From NCBI GenBank assembly GCA_947184155.2, contig CAMXCT020006756.1, forward strand, positions 379,001 through 443,000: a stretch of DNA of 64,000 nt, given 5' to 3'. The DNA is from Cladocopium goreaui (lineage: Eukaryota; Sar; Dinophyceae; Suessiales; Symbiodiniaceae). A program made the position numbers and the translations under genes. Positions 46,449 to 59,024 of this stretch are shown here, one piece after another (the first letter of the stretch is position 1; every line of letters begins with the position of its first letter). A model generated the notes under the pieces. It saw only the letters and a list, made by a program, of their open reading frames with translations, had not been told where the DNA came from and searched no databases.

Positions 46449-48563
46449 GTTATTTCACTAAATACTTGGGCGTTCTCTTTTGTAGCCGAATTCTCAATCC
46501 GCAGGGCACATTCCTATGATACACCAGTGCAATTCTCAGCTTTGTCTAAAACAGCATGTGGCAACATTTTGAAGCCACCTCCACGATCCATGTGACTACC
46601 CTAATAGCAGTAGCATTTGCGACAGAATTGGGAGATATACAGCCGCACCACAAAACTTGCAGGATGCGGATCCACTGGGCTGGAACATCAGTGGTAGCGG
46701 ATGCCGATGGATGCCGGCACTGAACCGACTTGAACCGACTTTCTGTCCAGGTCAGATAGGAGATGAACCAACCAGCGCGAGTGAGCAGCGCTTGTTTTTT
46801 TTTGGGGGGGACAAGCGCATATTGTTGGATGGAACGTAGTTTGAAAGATGTTTGTTTGAATGGTTGATATTGGCTGATAGTTGGACATCATGTTCACTTT
46901 CCCCTGTACCTTGGCCACCATCCTAAATTGACTTTCAAGTTTGGGGCATGGCTCAATCACTCATAGATATCTTGTGTTCTAGTTGGGGGCAGCCATGTTT
47001 GTATAGGTGGAGCAGGATCCCAGGTCGGGTCCGCTGCCCATCAGCCGGTGGCTGCGATCAATTTTGTGCCCAGTTGCGGGACACTGCAGTTCCCTTGGTT
47101 TTTTCCAGCCAAGCGGCAGTTTCTATGGCATCTTGATTGTCTTTTGCACTTTGAAGGGTCCATTGTCACAATGATTTATGTATCCAAGGACCGAACCAAA
47201 AGCACTGACATTGATCCTCATAGCTTTGTGAGTTGCCCTCAAAGGCAGAGTCAGCTCGGGCCCAGCGCTGGGCAAGCGATGGTCTTGTATAGATTAGAGA
47301 TTACAATGTTTTGGCTCCTTTGGACTGCAATGTGGGCCAGTTCCTCCCACCTGTCTCGTCAAGCTCCTTATGAACTTCTCATTATCAGTGCATATCAGTG
47401 CAGTGTGTTTGTTGAAGTCTGGCTGATGTATTTGTAGGCTGTCATATAGCAGCAACATGCAGCAACCCTTTCAAATCCTTTCAAGCTTGTGGCCTAAATA
47501 TGTTTCAATATGTTTCAACCTCGATTTTTAATCTGGGAGGATTTACTCCCAGTGACTTTCACATTGGAAGTCCAGCAGTCCAGCAGTCGAGGCAACAGAG
47601 CCCATGACCTGATCCTGTCAAGTTCCCGCGACAGCCCCTCGGCCCCATTCCGACCAGGTCAACGTCCCGCGCCTGGCGCGTCGCAACCATATGTAATCGC
47701 AAAAGGCAGAGCCTGCGGCAAACTTTTAACCATTTTTAACCCACATAATTTATCATAATACTCTTCGTTATTAGCAAATTTAGCAAGCTCCAAAAGAGAT
47801 AGAGAAGTTGGAAACCTCGAAATTATGGAGGAAATATCATCTATACTCGTCATCTGTAGCAACGTGGAAAAACATACGTAGTTCCCGAATTCCATTCCGT
47901 TCAGACCGGGGCAATAAGGAGAAATGTCAGGAAAGTTTTCCGTAGTTTTCCTGTTGGCATTCGTTGCGGCCAGGAGAGTGTTGACCAAGACCAGTGCCGT
48001 CCTTCAACTTGAAGAACAATCCCTTCAATAGTTCGTCCAATAAACCACAGATATTGGTGCGTTTCTTGCTGGTGTTTGCTGAAGTACATGGGGGTATACT
48101 TCAACTTTAAAGCTATCAGACAGTTGTATTATGGCCAGCTTAAAAGCACCTCCCTTCTTTTGGGTTATAACCCATCTGCATTGAAAAAAGAACTGACTTA
48201 CTGCATTCATGTCAAAAACCAGACTAATCTTCCACAAGTTTGCGCCCCCGTGCTTTGCATTTTGCGCTTTGTGCATAGCTGGCATAGCTTGGCAGCTGAC
48301 ACCTGGACAGTTCGCGAAATCTTCCAGCTGAAGCTGTAGCAACGCATGACCAGGCCGAGCCTGCTGGGAGCTCAACCCAGAATACGGACCTTGAAGATTC
48401 TTGAAGTAGTTTGCTCATGTTTGCTCCAGCAACTATCATTGGATTTTCTTGAATTTTCGACTTATATAATATTAAAATACAATAAAATTGATTGGATGCT
48501 TATGGAAAATTCATGCGAATCTCTGCGAATTCAAAACCATTTCGGAAGATAGGAACTGCCCAG
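46449..48563. other. Probable intron, two weak coding patches
   Basis: 46994-47090 (GGAGSQVGSAAHQPVAAINF) and 47580-47660 (RGNRAHDLILSSSRDSPSAP) are open and GC-richer than their surroundings, without resolved splice sites. 48295-48339 could encode ADTWTVREIFQLKL before TAG. Confidence 0.3.
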
Positions 48564-48653
48564 CTGGGCTGCATCTGCCACTGCGCCTCCGTGGCATGGC
48601 TTGAGTACCGCTACGGCCACTTGTTGGAGCCTGCATCTAAGGATGCCACGTGG
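48564..48653 (+). CDS. Candidate exon, unknown gene
   Basis: 90 nt, phase 0 at both ends, between CTGCCCAG and a GTTCGT donor. Reads LGCICHCASVAWLEYRYGHL then LEPASKDATW. Only one frame is open and natural-looking. Confidence 0.5.
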
Positions 48654-48963
48654 GTTCGTTGCACTTGTCATTGGACCCATTGATTATGATCGGTTTCAGG
48701 GAAAGTTTATAGGAGCCCGCCATGGAAAAAAACAGGCGTGGTTTTCTGCAGATTCTCGCCTATCCCAGTGAACTTGGGCACTTCACCTCATTTCTGCAAG
48801 TATCGGGTCATGACGGCAAAACTGAAAAAAATGGATTGGGCAGTGATTTTGAGATATTTTGAGTACCAGAAGTCAGAAATAACTAATAACAGCTAAAGAA
48901 AATCGCATCAGAAATTTGATGATTTCTTGGAAGTCGGATTTCCCGGGCTTGTTTTTTCGTCAG

Positions 48964-49034
48964 TCACCTCTGGAGATGGCATTGGCCGTGTCGGTGGTCC
49001 GCCTGCTTAAACTGGTGGCTCCTTCGCTTGTGAA
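48964..49034 (+). CDS. Candidate exon, unknown gene
   Basis: After TCGTCAG. Reads SPLEMALAVSVVRLLKLVAP then SLVK; amphipathic helix-like. Donor not fixed. Confidence 0.4.
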
Positions 49035-49970
49035 AAGCCATGAAAAGCCCCTTGGATATATTGACTATTGCATACATATATGCTCTTATATGGTCACATA
49101 TATATATATATATATATGCATAAATTACATACTATTTCTGATTTCTTCCAGCTGAGATATGGTCATGGCATGTCATGGCCATGGACGATGGGTATACACA
49201 CAACAGCCATGCAAAGACTGTATCACGCCAAGTTATGCTGTGGCATGTCTGACAGAGATAGTTCTGTTAGCAGGCAACACCAGTCACCAGTACATATTTT
49301 GTTCACTGGTAACCCGCGTGCTACTAATACTGCTGACAAACATGCAATCTGCCCTCCGGTACTCATACATTACAGCAACATACTGTATGTTTCAAAGGAA
49401 CACTTGTTGATCAATTTCATTGAGATGTTTGATTGCCAGGGGGGCATTTAGCGTAGTTTTTGCACCTGGGAACTCTTTGATCGCTAATTTGTTCGTTGGG
49501 CTGGCTTTGAAACGAAGCTTCGCGCAAGGCATTTGACGGTTCTTGCCAATACCGCCACTGGTTGCCTGTCTTCCCCTGGCAGCGGTGATCACAGCAATTT
49601 GAAGCCCAAAATGAAGGCTGATGGCAGGGACGTTTGCCCGGGCTCTTGCTGAAACAGACTTGAAGATGCCCAAGCACTGAAGACTAGTTTTTAATCAACA
49701 TAATGAACATTGAGTAGCATTGAACAACGCCCCCAGATTCCAGCTTAGATTATACAACGGGTATGAAACCTTGTTGGGGCTCGAGGCCGTACAGTGCAGA
49801 CCGGCACCAACCACCCAACCATCCGAAAAATGCAGAGCGGGAGAACACCCCATCAAAATATTCAGGAATCAATTTATTAGCATCCATGAACAAATCAACA
49901 TCCACCAATATGCATAAGTATTCATTGATACCCATCAAGATACATCGCATTACACATGGCGTTACATTGC

Positions 49971-50060
49971 TTGCATTACATTGCATTACATTGCATTACA
50001 TTGCATTACATTGCTTTGCATTGTGTTGCATTGTGTTGCATTACATATCATTACATACAT
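49971..50060. repeat. 10-bp repeat (TTGCATTACA)n
   Basis: TTGCATTACA units drift into TTGTGTTGCA. Confidence 0.85.
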
Positions 50061-50644
50061 AGATTCATTACGTTACGCCACGTTACGCTACGTTACATTA
50101 CATGGCAATATGTATGTTAGTATATATTATACAATAATACAATGACCCATGCCTTAAGAAATTATTCCAGGGTATCAACTAGGTTATGGAATAATTTCTT
50201 GTGGAATAATTTTCAAGGAATAATTTTTGAGGGGGGTAGGTATACGATTATGCATGTTGGAATTTGAAAATCATGATCCAGCCCGTCAAGATACCCCGGA
50301 ATAATTAGGTTTTGGAATATTTTTTGGTAATTAAAAACATCTTAAAACATCTTGAAGCAGCCTATACTTCCTACATTTGGCCTGGCCTTTCCAAAAGCCA
50401 TTCCTAGCTTGGCGGTGTTTGCCTGATTTTTTTTTGCTGGAAATGCCAATTGCAGTTATTTAAGGCATCATGCAATTTGGGCAATTGCTTCCAACCTTTT
50501 TTTGCAGCGTACTTGCACACACAACTAGTGTCGACCGGACCACCTTTCTCTCACGGTACTTTCTCTCGAGAGCCCTTTGGGTGGCAATGAATGGGGAATG
50601 TTAGGAAAATACCTAGGAAAAGGCCAGGTTGAGTGCCATTGTGT

Positions 50645-51085
50645 GGGCTTTCCCCAGGGGGGAAATTATTCTAGGGGTATTGGAGATGCCTGGTACCCCT
50701 CAAAAATGAAAGCGGACAGCTAATCACCAAATTAGCCCAGAAATTGGCAAGAATTGTCAAAAAAACAAATGAAGCCCCACACATTTCCCACCCATTCCCA
50801 CTATGGCCAACGGGAGTTTTTTGGAAGGAAATGAAGGGAATATGGAAGAAATAGGGGGGCGGACGCAAAGTTGGGAAAACCTCTAGAAGAGAGCCAAGTT
50901 GTTTTTTTTTTCCGGGCTTTCCCCAGGGGAGAAATTATTCTGGAGGTATTGGAGATGCCTGGCACCCCTGAAAAACAAAAGGGGGCAGCTGCTACAATCA
51001 CAAAACAAATCCAGAAATTGGCAAAAAAATTAACCAGTGACAACCAAATATTTTGCTTTTCCCACTCATTCCCACTAAGGCCAGA
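50645..51085. repeat. Diverged direct repeat, ~170 bp, 270 bp apart
   Basis: GGCTTTCCCCAGGGGNGAAA, GGTATTGGAGATGCCTGG and CCCAYTCATTCCCACTA-like boxes occur in the same order from 50647 and again from 50916. Confidence 0.8.
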
Positions 51086-51800
51086 ACCACCAAACTAGCC
51101 CAGAAACTGGAAAACACCCAAAACCAACTAAAACCATGTTCAGCCAGTGGGTTGCTGAGAGGAAATTTGTTTAAAGATACTATTCTGACTCTTCTTGATC
51201 CAATCTGAGTATGTTGAAAATTGTTTAAATTTGTGCCCCAGCTCTGCAAGAAGGGAAACCGTTTTCGGCCGTTTGCGCGCAGCTGCTTACGATCACTTGC
51301 GTTTGGCTAGAAATAGACTATACCGGTATCATTTTGATGGAAATTATTCCATTTTTCCATATGAACCCATGAGTTCTTAATATTTTTTTTTAAAACTCAA
51401 CGGGTGCCGGAATAATATTATAATTATTCTGAGGTATGTTGACGGGGGTATCCCCTTAAGGCATCCCTCATATAATACATATCACTGTATACATATATAT
51501 ATATATATGATGTGTGTGTGTTGCTACATTCTTTTGGGGGACGTTAGGATGTTCTTCAGTGCACCATGGTGTTGACATGTGTTGACCCAACTTTAGGATG
51601 CCGTTAATAGGGTTCTTTTTGACCATGCCACCCCTGCATGAAGTTGCCTGGCTCAAGGATGAACTTCTGCAATTAAGGGTGAGATTGCAAGGGCGCACTC
51701 AAAAATATCCCCAAGTCAGATGAATCCATGTTTGATAAAGTTTAATTTTTGCAAGCTGATTTCGGCAAGATTTTGTTGGTGGTAGATTTTCCATGTCCAG

Positions 51801-51887
51801 AACCTACAGCTCAGTTGGCAAGAAAACCCAGAAGGGACAACTCGACAACTCGAGGGGAGCCCAGTTGGTGGCCTGCCATGGCTGGCG
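51801..51887 (+). CDS. Candidate exon, unknown gene
   Basis: 87 nt, phase 0 at both ends, between CATGTCCAG and a GTGCCC donor. Reads NLQLSWQENPEGTTRQLEGS then PVGGLPWLA. Confidence 0.5.
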
Positions 51888-52636
51888 GTGCCCTGAGAAA
51901 AGGGTGGCCTCCTTTCCCAAGTGAAAAGCATAAAGCGGGACCTTTTTATTGAGTTAATGATATTGGGATATAATTTGAATGTATAATGGGAATGGGTTGG
52001 GGATACCATTGTTCACATTATTTCACGCAAAAGACGGCAAGGACACTAAGCGAAAAATCTACGGTGAACAATGAATTATCTGTGGAATCCTTTGCGCATA
52101 GTTTGTATTGTCATGGTAAAGCTGTTCAAGGCAAATTCTGATGTCATCTGAAGGTTATGGCTATGAAGCTGTGCCTGCCTCAGAAAAGACGCCGGGTCCA
52201 CTGTAGAAAAGACGCCTGGTCCACTGTGAAGATGACGTGCTTGGTGAATTACCGTCAACCGGAGGGCTGGCGTCATCCTGGGTCTTATGATAAAACTACC
52301 ACTGTCACTGATTTGATGCCTGTTTTGGCTGGTCAACCATCCTCATTTTGCCAGTGTCCATCCACATATTTCTGTGAAGGCTGTTGGGTCACCATTAGTT
52401 GTGTATTGGTTGTGCCGGTGTCGCTCCTAGATTTTTTGACTGATTTGTACTGATCCACATGTTTACTCCGCACACACACCAGCATTGCGTTGGACACATG
52501 CCATTTGCCCATCCAGGTGGGTCCCCGAGAAGGCTGCTGCACCTTGTTCTCCAGGTCGGACGGCAGGTTCCAAGTTGCCCAAAATGTTCGTGGGATATGA
52601 CAACCATTAACTCACAACTTCAGTGGAGACCTTAAA

Positions 52637-53146
52637 ATGTTGTTGACTTTTTTTGTCATTGTTTCAATTTGTTTCCCCCAACTCCAGGCCAGATTCTTCA
52701 TGGTATCTTGGCTGCACTGGGGCGCTGGCGTTTTGCCGATCAGCTACCGCAGCCAAGTCATATGTACAGTACCCGTGTTGCTGCAGAGAGTTGTCAAATT
52801 GCCTGTGTGGTTCTCGGATGCTCGTGGTGGGCACTTGACAGTGGCATTCAGATGTGGAGAAGCTTTTTCCTCCTCATGTTTGCCAGGTGGAATCCTTGTT
52901 GTTTCGGCTTCTCAGGTGGTTTTCTGTATGCTGGCTGCCCTGATGGTTGCTGCAGTGACTTGGACTATGATCAGGGTGAAGCTGGTCCCAAGGGGCCTTT
53001 TCGACAAGCCAAGCTCCGAGGCTGTGATGCTCCATTTGGCACCTCGAGAAATGCATGATGCCCGCGGTTGGGTTTGGGCCCCCAGAGTTTTGGCGTATGG
53101 GATGGGGGCGTGTGAGATCAGATGGATTGAACTGTCCAACTACTGA
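52637..53146 (+). CDS. Long open region, frame undecided, unknown gene
   Basis: A 170-codon open frame ends at TGA 53144; its end reads MLHLAPREMHDARGWVWAPR and later ACEIRWIELSNY. A second frame (52669-53058) is open with QILHGILAALGRWRFADQLP. An acceptor CTCCAG precedes 52689. One or both probably contain spliced exons of the gene that ends at 53666. No family recognised. Confidence 0.35.
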   Translation: MLLTFFVIVSICFPQLQARFFMVSWLHWGAGVLPISYRSQVICTVPVLLQRVVKLPVWFSDARGGHLTVAFRCGEAFSSSCLPGGILVVSASQVVFCMLAALMVAAVTWTMIRVKLVPRGLFDKPSSEAVMLHLAPREMHDARGWVWAPRVLAYGMGACEIRWIELSNY

Positions 53147-53296
53147 AAAGTTGGAAACCCCTCAGGCGTACACGTTTTTTGGGGGGTTGAATTCTGCGCC
53201 CAGTCAGCAAAGACACTTGCAGCTCTTCCATCTCCTGGATCATGAGGGCCAAAGGTCGGACTGAACCGACCGGGGTGGTTTCTGGAGCTGACTGAG

Positions 53297-53666
53297 GCTG
53301 CAACGCACTATGAGAATCACCTGCAGCCGCACATGAACGCTCTGGGTCAGCCTGGCGCCCGGTGAGACATTTCTTCGCATTCTTCCTTTACCTGCGGGTG
53401 CGGCATGTCGGCATGTGTTTATCAACATTCCAGGACATGCAAGAAGCCACCGGGTCCAATTATATACTTGGAACTACTTAGGAATCAGGCTTCTTTACCA
53501 GATCATTGGAATCATGATTACTCTTTTTGGTGCTTTTGAACATTTTTGAACGCCAATGACCCCTAAGATCTCTGAAGTGATGTTGGCTGCTCGAGGCACG
53601 CAGAACCAGCAGCTGGTTGGGTTCGGAGCTCAGATGGAGATTCTTCCGTTGAAGGAGTTCCACTAA
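53297..53666 (+). CDS. 3' end of an unknown gene, three exons
   Basis: 53297-53361 (AATHYENHLQPHMNALGQPG; GT donor), 53434-53488 (TCKKPPGPIIYLELLRNQ; GC donor), 53568-53666 (ISEVMLAARGTQNQQLVGFG, then AQMEILPLKEFH and TAA). Phases agree across both introns. The first exon resembles exons at 55153, 56921 and 57396. The last intron is short (79 bp). Probably the end of the gene whose candidate exons lie to the left. Confidence 0.55.
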
Positions 53667-54681
53667 GAATTGGATCAAGCTTAGTCCAACTTAAGTATTA
53701 TACTGAAACTTAGTCCATCTTGATGCCTTTTCCCATCTCAATTTTTGGGAAGGTCATTCAAAAAAAATGCAATGTTGTCTAGAATCAGACTTGTCGGATT
53801 TTCATTCAAGAAAATGCTTCTAGTGACACTACTGCGACAGTTGCCATCCCAAGGTGCATGGTCAATACCAGCAGCACCTTCAGGGGTGGCCTCGGGGAAT
53901 GGTGGGATGGTGGTCACGGGGTGTTTTTCCCCTTGCGAAGTAACGAACTGGAACATCTCAAACCATCTCAAACCTGCATAAACCTAGCAGATTTGAAGAG
54001 GTTGAAGTGGGTGAAGTGGATTTTTTGAGATATCTACTTCCCAATTTCATTGCGATGATTGGCTCTCGGATCTTTGGGAGAAACCGGCACCATTCTCAAC
54101 TCTTGACATCTAACCCAAGGCGGCCTTGGAAGTCGATGGTTAGATTCTGTCTGAAAATAGGGCACCCCCAAATGAAATGGTATTCCAATGGCCTATCCGA
54201 TTTATCATCATATCATCATTTTCAAGTTTCCCAATTCAACTTGACAGAAGTTCGGGGTAATCAGGTAATTATTATCTTTTTGGGAAAAAACAATATGGAT
54301 TACATGGATTCTGGTGGTGTGACCACAAAAGACTGGTTTGGAGGAAACATGGTGCAGGCACTTTGATGCCGCAGGGCGATGGGTGCCCTTGGCAGATGAA
54401 GCTGGTTGTGGTCGGAAGGGGGGCCACAGATACAAACAGCAATAGTTGAGGGCACCATGGTGTACCTATGAACAGATGTATTTGAATATATGATATTTAA
54501 TATTATTTAATTGTATTTACTACATATTTATAATATACACATATATGTATATTTACTGTACTGTACATGTTTTTATACGATAAATTATGCATGAAAATAT
54601 CTATACATGAATGTACGTTTCACTTCTTGATTTCTTGTGGGTGGTCAACACATCATATATACATTTGCGCATATGATGCAT

Positions 54682-54712
<31 letters not shown>

Positions 54713-54781
54713 GTATATACGCCTCGAAATTGTTTGCAATCCAGAAAGCTATTATAATCCGGGTTTGTTTATCCCAATCAG
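53667..54781. other. Spacer before the next gene
   Basis: 54007-54366 is a 119-codon open frame, and 53826-53920 is open in two frames; neither shows a firm exon chain. 54148-54173 resembles the arms of the hairpin MITEs. AT microsatellite at 54690-54716. Confidence 0.35.
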
Positions 54782-57700
54782 GAGCACTGAGCACAGTTCT
54801 AGGTCGGTTGGAAGCCAAGGATTTGTCTTGCAAAACCAGCCCATTCAATGCTTGGATCCTCCGGTTTTCTTCAGACTCCATACCTTTAGGTTTGAAGTTC
54901 GTTGGATGAGGAATGTTGCCAGTAGAACAGCGCCATATATCCTTGGCAGAGGTCAAAAATGATTCCTCAATCCCAGATAGTTTACTACATTCATGGCTCC
55001 GCACCACTTCCAACCGGGTCCATTCAGAATCTCAGTTCCTTGGAAGAAAACCTTAAAGATTGGGACAGTTCTCTTGCATTTAACCCATTAAAACATGACC
55101 ATTAAAAACCACTCAAAAACACCCCTGGGAGTAGGGCCTATCCTTCCTTGAGGTGGCTGATGCCTACCAGCAGCATGCCCAGCAGCGGCCCGGCGGAAAT
55201 GATGCGTTTCTTATTGCAGGGCTATTTATTTTTTATTTTTGGATTCTGTTTTTTCTGCTTTTCCTGCTTTTCCTGCTTCTGCTTCCGTGCTTCTCTGCTT
55301 TTCCGTTTTTTTGCTTTTCGTGCTTCTCTGCTTTTCTGCTTTCAACTCTTTTGCTTTTCTGCTTTTCTTGCCTCTCTTTTTTCAGCCCCTCTGCTGCCTC
55401 TGCTTTTCCGTTTTTGTTTGCCTTTCGTACATCTCTGCTTTTCCGCTTTTCTGCTTCTGCGCCTTTCTACTTCTACTGGTTTTTCTGCAGTCACGCGCTT
55501 TTGCTGCTCTACTTCTTCCTGCTCCTCTGCTTCTTTGCTTCCTTCATTTACTGTCTCTCTGCTTTTCTGCTTCCTTTGCTTTATTCTTTCCTGCTTGTAT
55601 ACTTACCTCTTTGCTTTCGTGCTTCTAATTCCTATTCTTTTGGACATTTGTGTTCTTTGCTAAAACCCTAAATGAATCCCTAAAGAAACCCTGAATGAAG
55701 CCCTAAATGAAACCGTTCAAATTTCCCTTCAGCCTCGCAGTAATGAAACCCCAAAGAATCCTTAAATGAAACTTTAAAAGAAACTCAGAAACTCCCAAGT
55801 AAAACCGTAAATGAAACCTTGCAGAAACCCGAAAGAAACCCTAAACGAAACCCTAAAGAAACGTTACATGAAACCCTAAAAGAAACTCTATAAAGAAAGC
55901 GTATTTTTGTTGCCACAATGTAGAGGTTCTAGTTCCAAACTGTTGCGAATACAAGGCAAATGGATGCAAATGGTACCAGGCAAGAAATCATCAAAGAAAC
56001 TGACCCCTCAAAAAAAACAACAACAAAAACTATTCTTCACCCGTCTTCGCCCTTTCTTATTTAGCTCTTTAAATCGTTGATGTATACATGCGCATACACA
56101 CAAATTGTGTAAATAATGTATGAGTATACACTATATTTAAACACGCACACACACACATATATATAATGTATACACACACACGCATATTTTTGTAGTATTT
56201 GTGTATTTGTTTGAATGTTTTCGAGTTTTTGCAGGGGCCCTAGCAGATGAGAGGTTTGGGGCAATCTCTTGACAGGCATGTGACAGCTGCAGGCAACTGG
56301 GCTTGGCACCTCAGAAGAGCAAAGATGCCATTCCTGTGGGTTGGAAAGTCATATCATACAAACCCAAAAAAGATAGAACCGTGATATATCACCATTTTAG
56401 TAGGATTGCGCATTTCTATCTTTTTGGGGTTTACTACATATTGTATAGTTGGGAATGATCTGAAACCAATTGGATATTTGGGAATGGATTGAAATCGGGG
56501 ATTGCTAAGCCATTCTCTAGGAAAGGGTATGATGATGGATGAAATGGAAAACCAATCTTCATTGGGGATGATTTGGACGTCTGATTCTACTACATTCTCC
56601 TTAGAAAAACACATTTTAGTTGGCGATGATTTCATTCCTTCCTTTCGAAAATGGATCATGATGATGGTCCTCGGTTGGCTCATTTGTAACGTGGTCAACC
56701 CAATGAGAAATCATCCCCAAAATTACCATATATAAATATTAAATGGGTGCCATGAACCACCCCAAATGGTAGGTTCATTTCTGGGTTTCGTACATTGCAT
56801 GGGAACCAGACACACCAAAAAATGCTGTCCTCCCATAAATATCATGCGGATGTTTTGTTTTGCCATTAGGCTGCCAGGAGTGTGCAGCCCCTTGCCATGA
56901 TTCCTTCTTCGGTACCTAAGGCGCACGGTGTGTACCAGCAGCATCTACAACAGTCTGGTCTTCTCAGAGGTTTGCAGTTGTGATCATAGATGGATGTGAG
57001 AATTTCTAATGGCGAACGCCATGCCTGTTGAATTCCAATTGGATTTCTAAGGGACATGCAATGATATACGTGTTGCTCGTATTTTTTTAAGAGATGGCAA
57101 GGGTAAATCTATCCATGTTCTGATTGGCAATATCATCCAAGGCTTGCAGGTCATCCATCATCAATTTCCCTCTAAGAGTGGCAATAAATTGGGATACTCC
57201 CAACTTTGGACAAACGCAATTACCTAGCAGACACACACAATTTGCCATAAGATCCATGTTTGGCTGAGGCACATTGACCCAGCACACCAATGGGCCAGGG
57301 TCCTCGGGATTGCCCGGGTGGTTTCCATGACACGTCTACTGGGCTGCTTGGGGAGCCGGCTTTGATCCAGGTCAAGATTGCATTCGTGTGCTGAGGCGTC
57401 AGATGCCTACCATCAGCATCTCGCTCCACACGTCAACAACGTTCATCGCTATTTTGCCGGTCATTCCCCTGGGTAGACGACTTAGCACAGACTATGCAGG
57501 TGGACAACTACTGATGATGATGGTCGTGATGCTCGTGATGAGGATGCCAATGTCAATGCCAACGCGCACGTGATTTGTTACCCCTATTTCTGATTATGAT
57601 GTTGAACATGTCCACGTCAACTGCCTCTACCATTTCCATCCCTTTCCTTGTTGTTTTGTGTGTTTCCTGGTTGCTGTCCATCATTTCCCCGTGCTCAGGC

Positions 57701-58591
57701 ACGATCAGATTCTGACGCCCTACGACTGCTCGGGCAATCTGAAGTCCTGGTGTGGGCACTCTGGGGATCTTATGCTCTACACAAAGGGTTTACTGTAAAA
57801 AAAACCTAAAAATTAAAGATTGGAAACTTGGAATCAATTTCTCGCTTTTAACTCAGCTGAACTCCTGGGATGGCAATGGCGAGAGAGAGAGAGAGATGGA
57901 AATTCAATGGTGCCTGATTTTAGATCATGTTTACTCTATCCAACAAATATGGAGATTTTACCTGATTGGCTGGAAGAACAAAATGATGGCCATTGTACGT
58001 TTCAGGGGTTTTCCTTTACATCCAGCGCGATTTAAAGGATGTGTTTCGGCCAAGACGCGCCAGACAATCAGTGTTACCTCCTTTGAAATTTTAGTTGGCT
58101 TTGTTGTTACTTGTGTCTTGAAGAAAATTGCTGCAAAGTTGACATTGCACCGGTTGAGAAGAATTTGCTTTGCTAGAATTCTGGCTCTGGCCATGTGCAA
58201 TGCTCCAGACCCTTAAATCCGTTGCGGCTCAAGACGTATTGACACGACCCGGTTGCGGGCCGCCAGAAAGCTGGTGGGGATGAAGCAGCTTGGTGGAAAC
58301 CAACCCTCCAAGATATCCAGGATGGGTCGACATGGAGGATATGCAGGATGGAACCTCAATTTTAGATATTTTCATGGGGAACTGATTGCTATCAGTGGGA
58401 TTTTGGGGTGCGATACAGACAAAAGCAGATGTTGGGAAATTTTGGATCAGAAGATTTGGGGTGCAGATTGGTCGGCGGATGTGGAGTGAGAGTATGTTCT
58501 TGTTGCCTACGTAGTGGTATATCAGGAACCATGCAGGCAGATGCCAGTTCCGAGCCCAAATTGCTTTTCAATGTTGAGGACAATTTGGTCT
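54782..58591 (+). CDS. Unknown multi-exon gene with paralogous YxxH exons
   Basis: Candidate exons: 54782-54863 (ALSTVLGRLEAKDLSCKTSP; GT), 55153-55195 (VADAYQQHAQQRPG; GA), 56921-56969 (AHGVYQQHLQQSGLLR; GT), 57396-57459 (ASDAYHQHLAPHVNNVHRYF; GT), 57699-57787 (includes LRLLGQSEVLVWALWGSYAL), 58234-58292 (RIDTTRLRAARKLVGMKQL; GT), 58535-58591 (ADASSEPKLLFNVEDNLV and TGA). The three middle exons all start phase 0 after AG and share Y-x-Q-H, likely a helical repeat made by exon duplication. The family is not recognised, the start is not identified, and not all junction phases could be tested because further exons may be missing. Confidence 0.45.
55228..55642. repeat. C/T-rich degenerate 9-bp repeat (TTCTGCTTT)n
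   Basis: Imperfect TTCTGCTTT / TCCTGCTTT units on the + strand, in an intron. The 171-codon Phe/Leu/Cys-rich frame across it is a by-product. Confidence 0.85.
55660..55900. repeat. Degenerate telomere-like array, second locus
   Basis: AAACCCTAAATGAA / GAAACCCTAAA units as at 10150-10575. Downstream at 55920-55990 come GTTCCAAA and GCAAAT boxes like those after the first array. Confidence 0.8.
56354..56437. mobile_element. Short inverted-repeat element
   Basis: AAACCCAAAAAAGATAGAA at 56359 pairs with TTCTATCTTTTTGGGGTTT ending near 56433. Confidence 0.65.
56702..56770. repeat. Relative of the 18232 dispersed repeat
   Basis: CATCCCCAAAATTACCATA, AAATGGGTGC and CCACCCCAAATGG occur in the same order and spacing type as at 18238-18297. 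Confidence 0.55.
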
Positions 58592-59024
58592 GAAATGGTA
58601 CCAAGCCCAAACAATGCAAGTTCTAATGATGTTCACTTATTTTCTGCATCGGAACTCTTTCTCCTGTCAGCTGCATAGCCTGCTCATGGTTGTACAAGGT
58701 ATAATTGATTATATAATTGATTTTTGGCACACAGGACAGTGCAATAATTAGTTCCTAAAACAACAATCTGATCCAGTGGCGACATGCACCCAAGAAACAC
58801 GTGTGAGAGCATGATGAGCAAAGGAACCAACAAAACATGGCCTGAACTATATCTGACAGTCCGTTTCAAACCAATTGGTTCCATCCCGATCCCTTTCGGG
58901 ATGATCTCCCGAAACGGATTTTATACCAAATATATATATATATATATGTACATATAGATATGTAACATATACATGTGTGTGTATACGTATGTATTTTGGT
59001 GCTTAAGAACCCATCTAAGGTCAG
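58592..59024. other. Short intergenic spacer
   Basis: Contains a small ATCCCGA..TCGGGAT palindrome near 58884 and an AT microsatellite at 58928-58948. No exon seen, although the true first exon of the next gene could lie here. Confidence 0.4.

Larger units (their letters stand above)
49035..51800. other. Probable intron with repeats
   Basis: 49456-49670 is open on both strands but not resolved. 49971-50060 is a TTACATTGCA tandem run. 50150-50340 and 51330-51430 share GGAATAATT-rich AT sequence. 50640-51110 holds a diverged direct repeat, listed separately. Confidence 0.4.

Noticed and set aside
49392-49677. Minus-strand frames of 86-93 codons
   Set aside because: Would be the only minus-strand gene; no splice context or family, and the + strand is also open.
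55148-55663. 171-codon Phe/Leu/Cys-rich frame
   Set aside because: C/T-rich degenerate repeat; only its first ~43 bases look like a real exon.
58218-58233. CCGTTGCGGCTCAAG, resembling the dinoflagellate spliced-leader relic
   Set aside because: It matches only the first four and last eight bases of the leader with the middle missing, and CTCAAG here also serves as an ordinary acceptor before a candidate exon.
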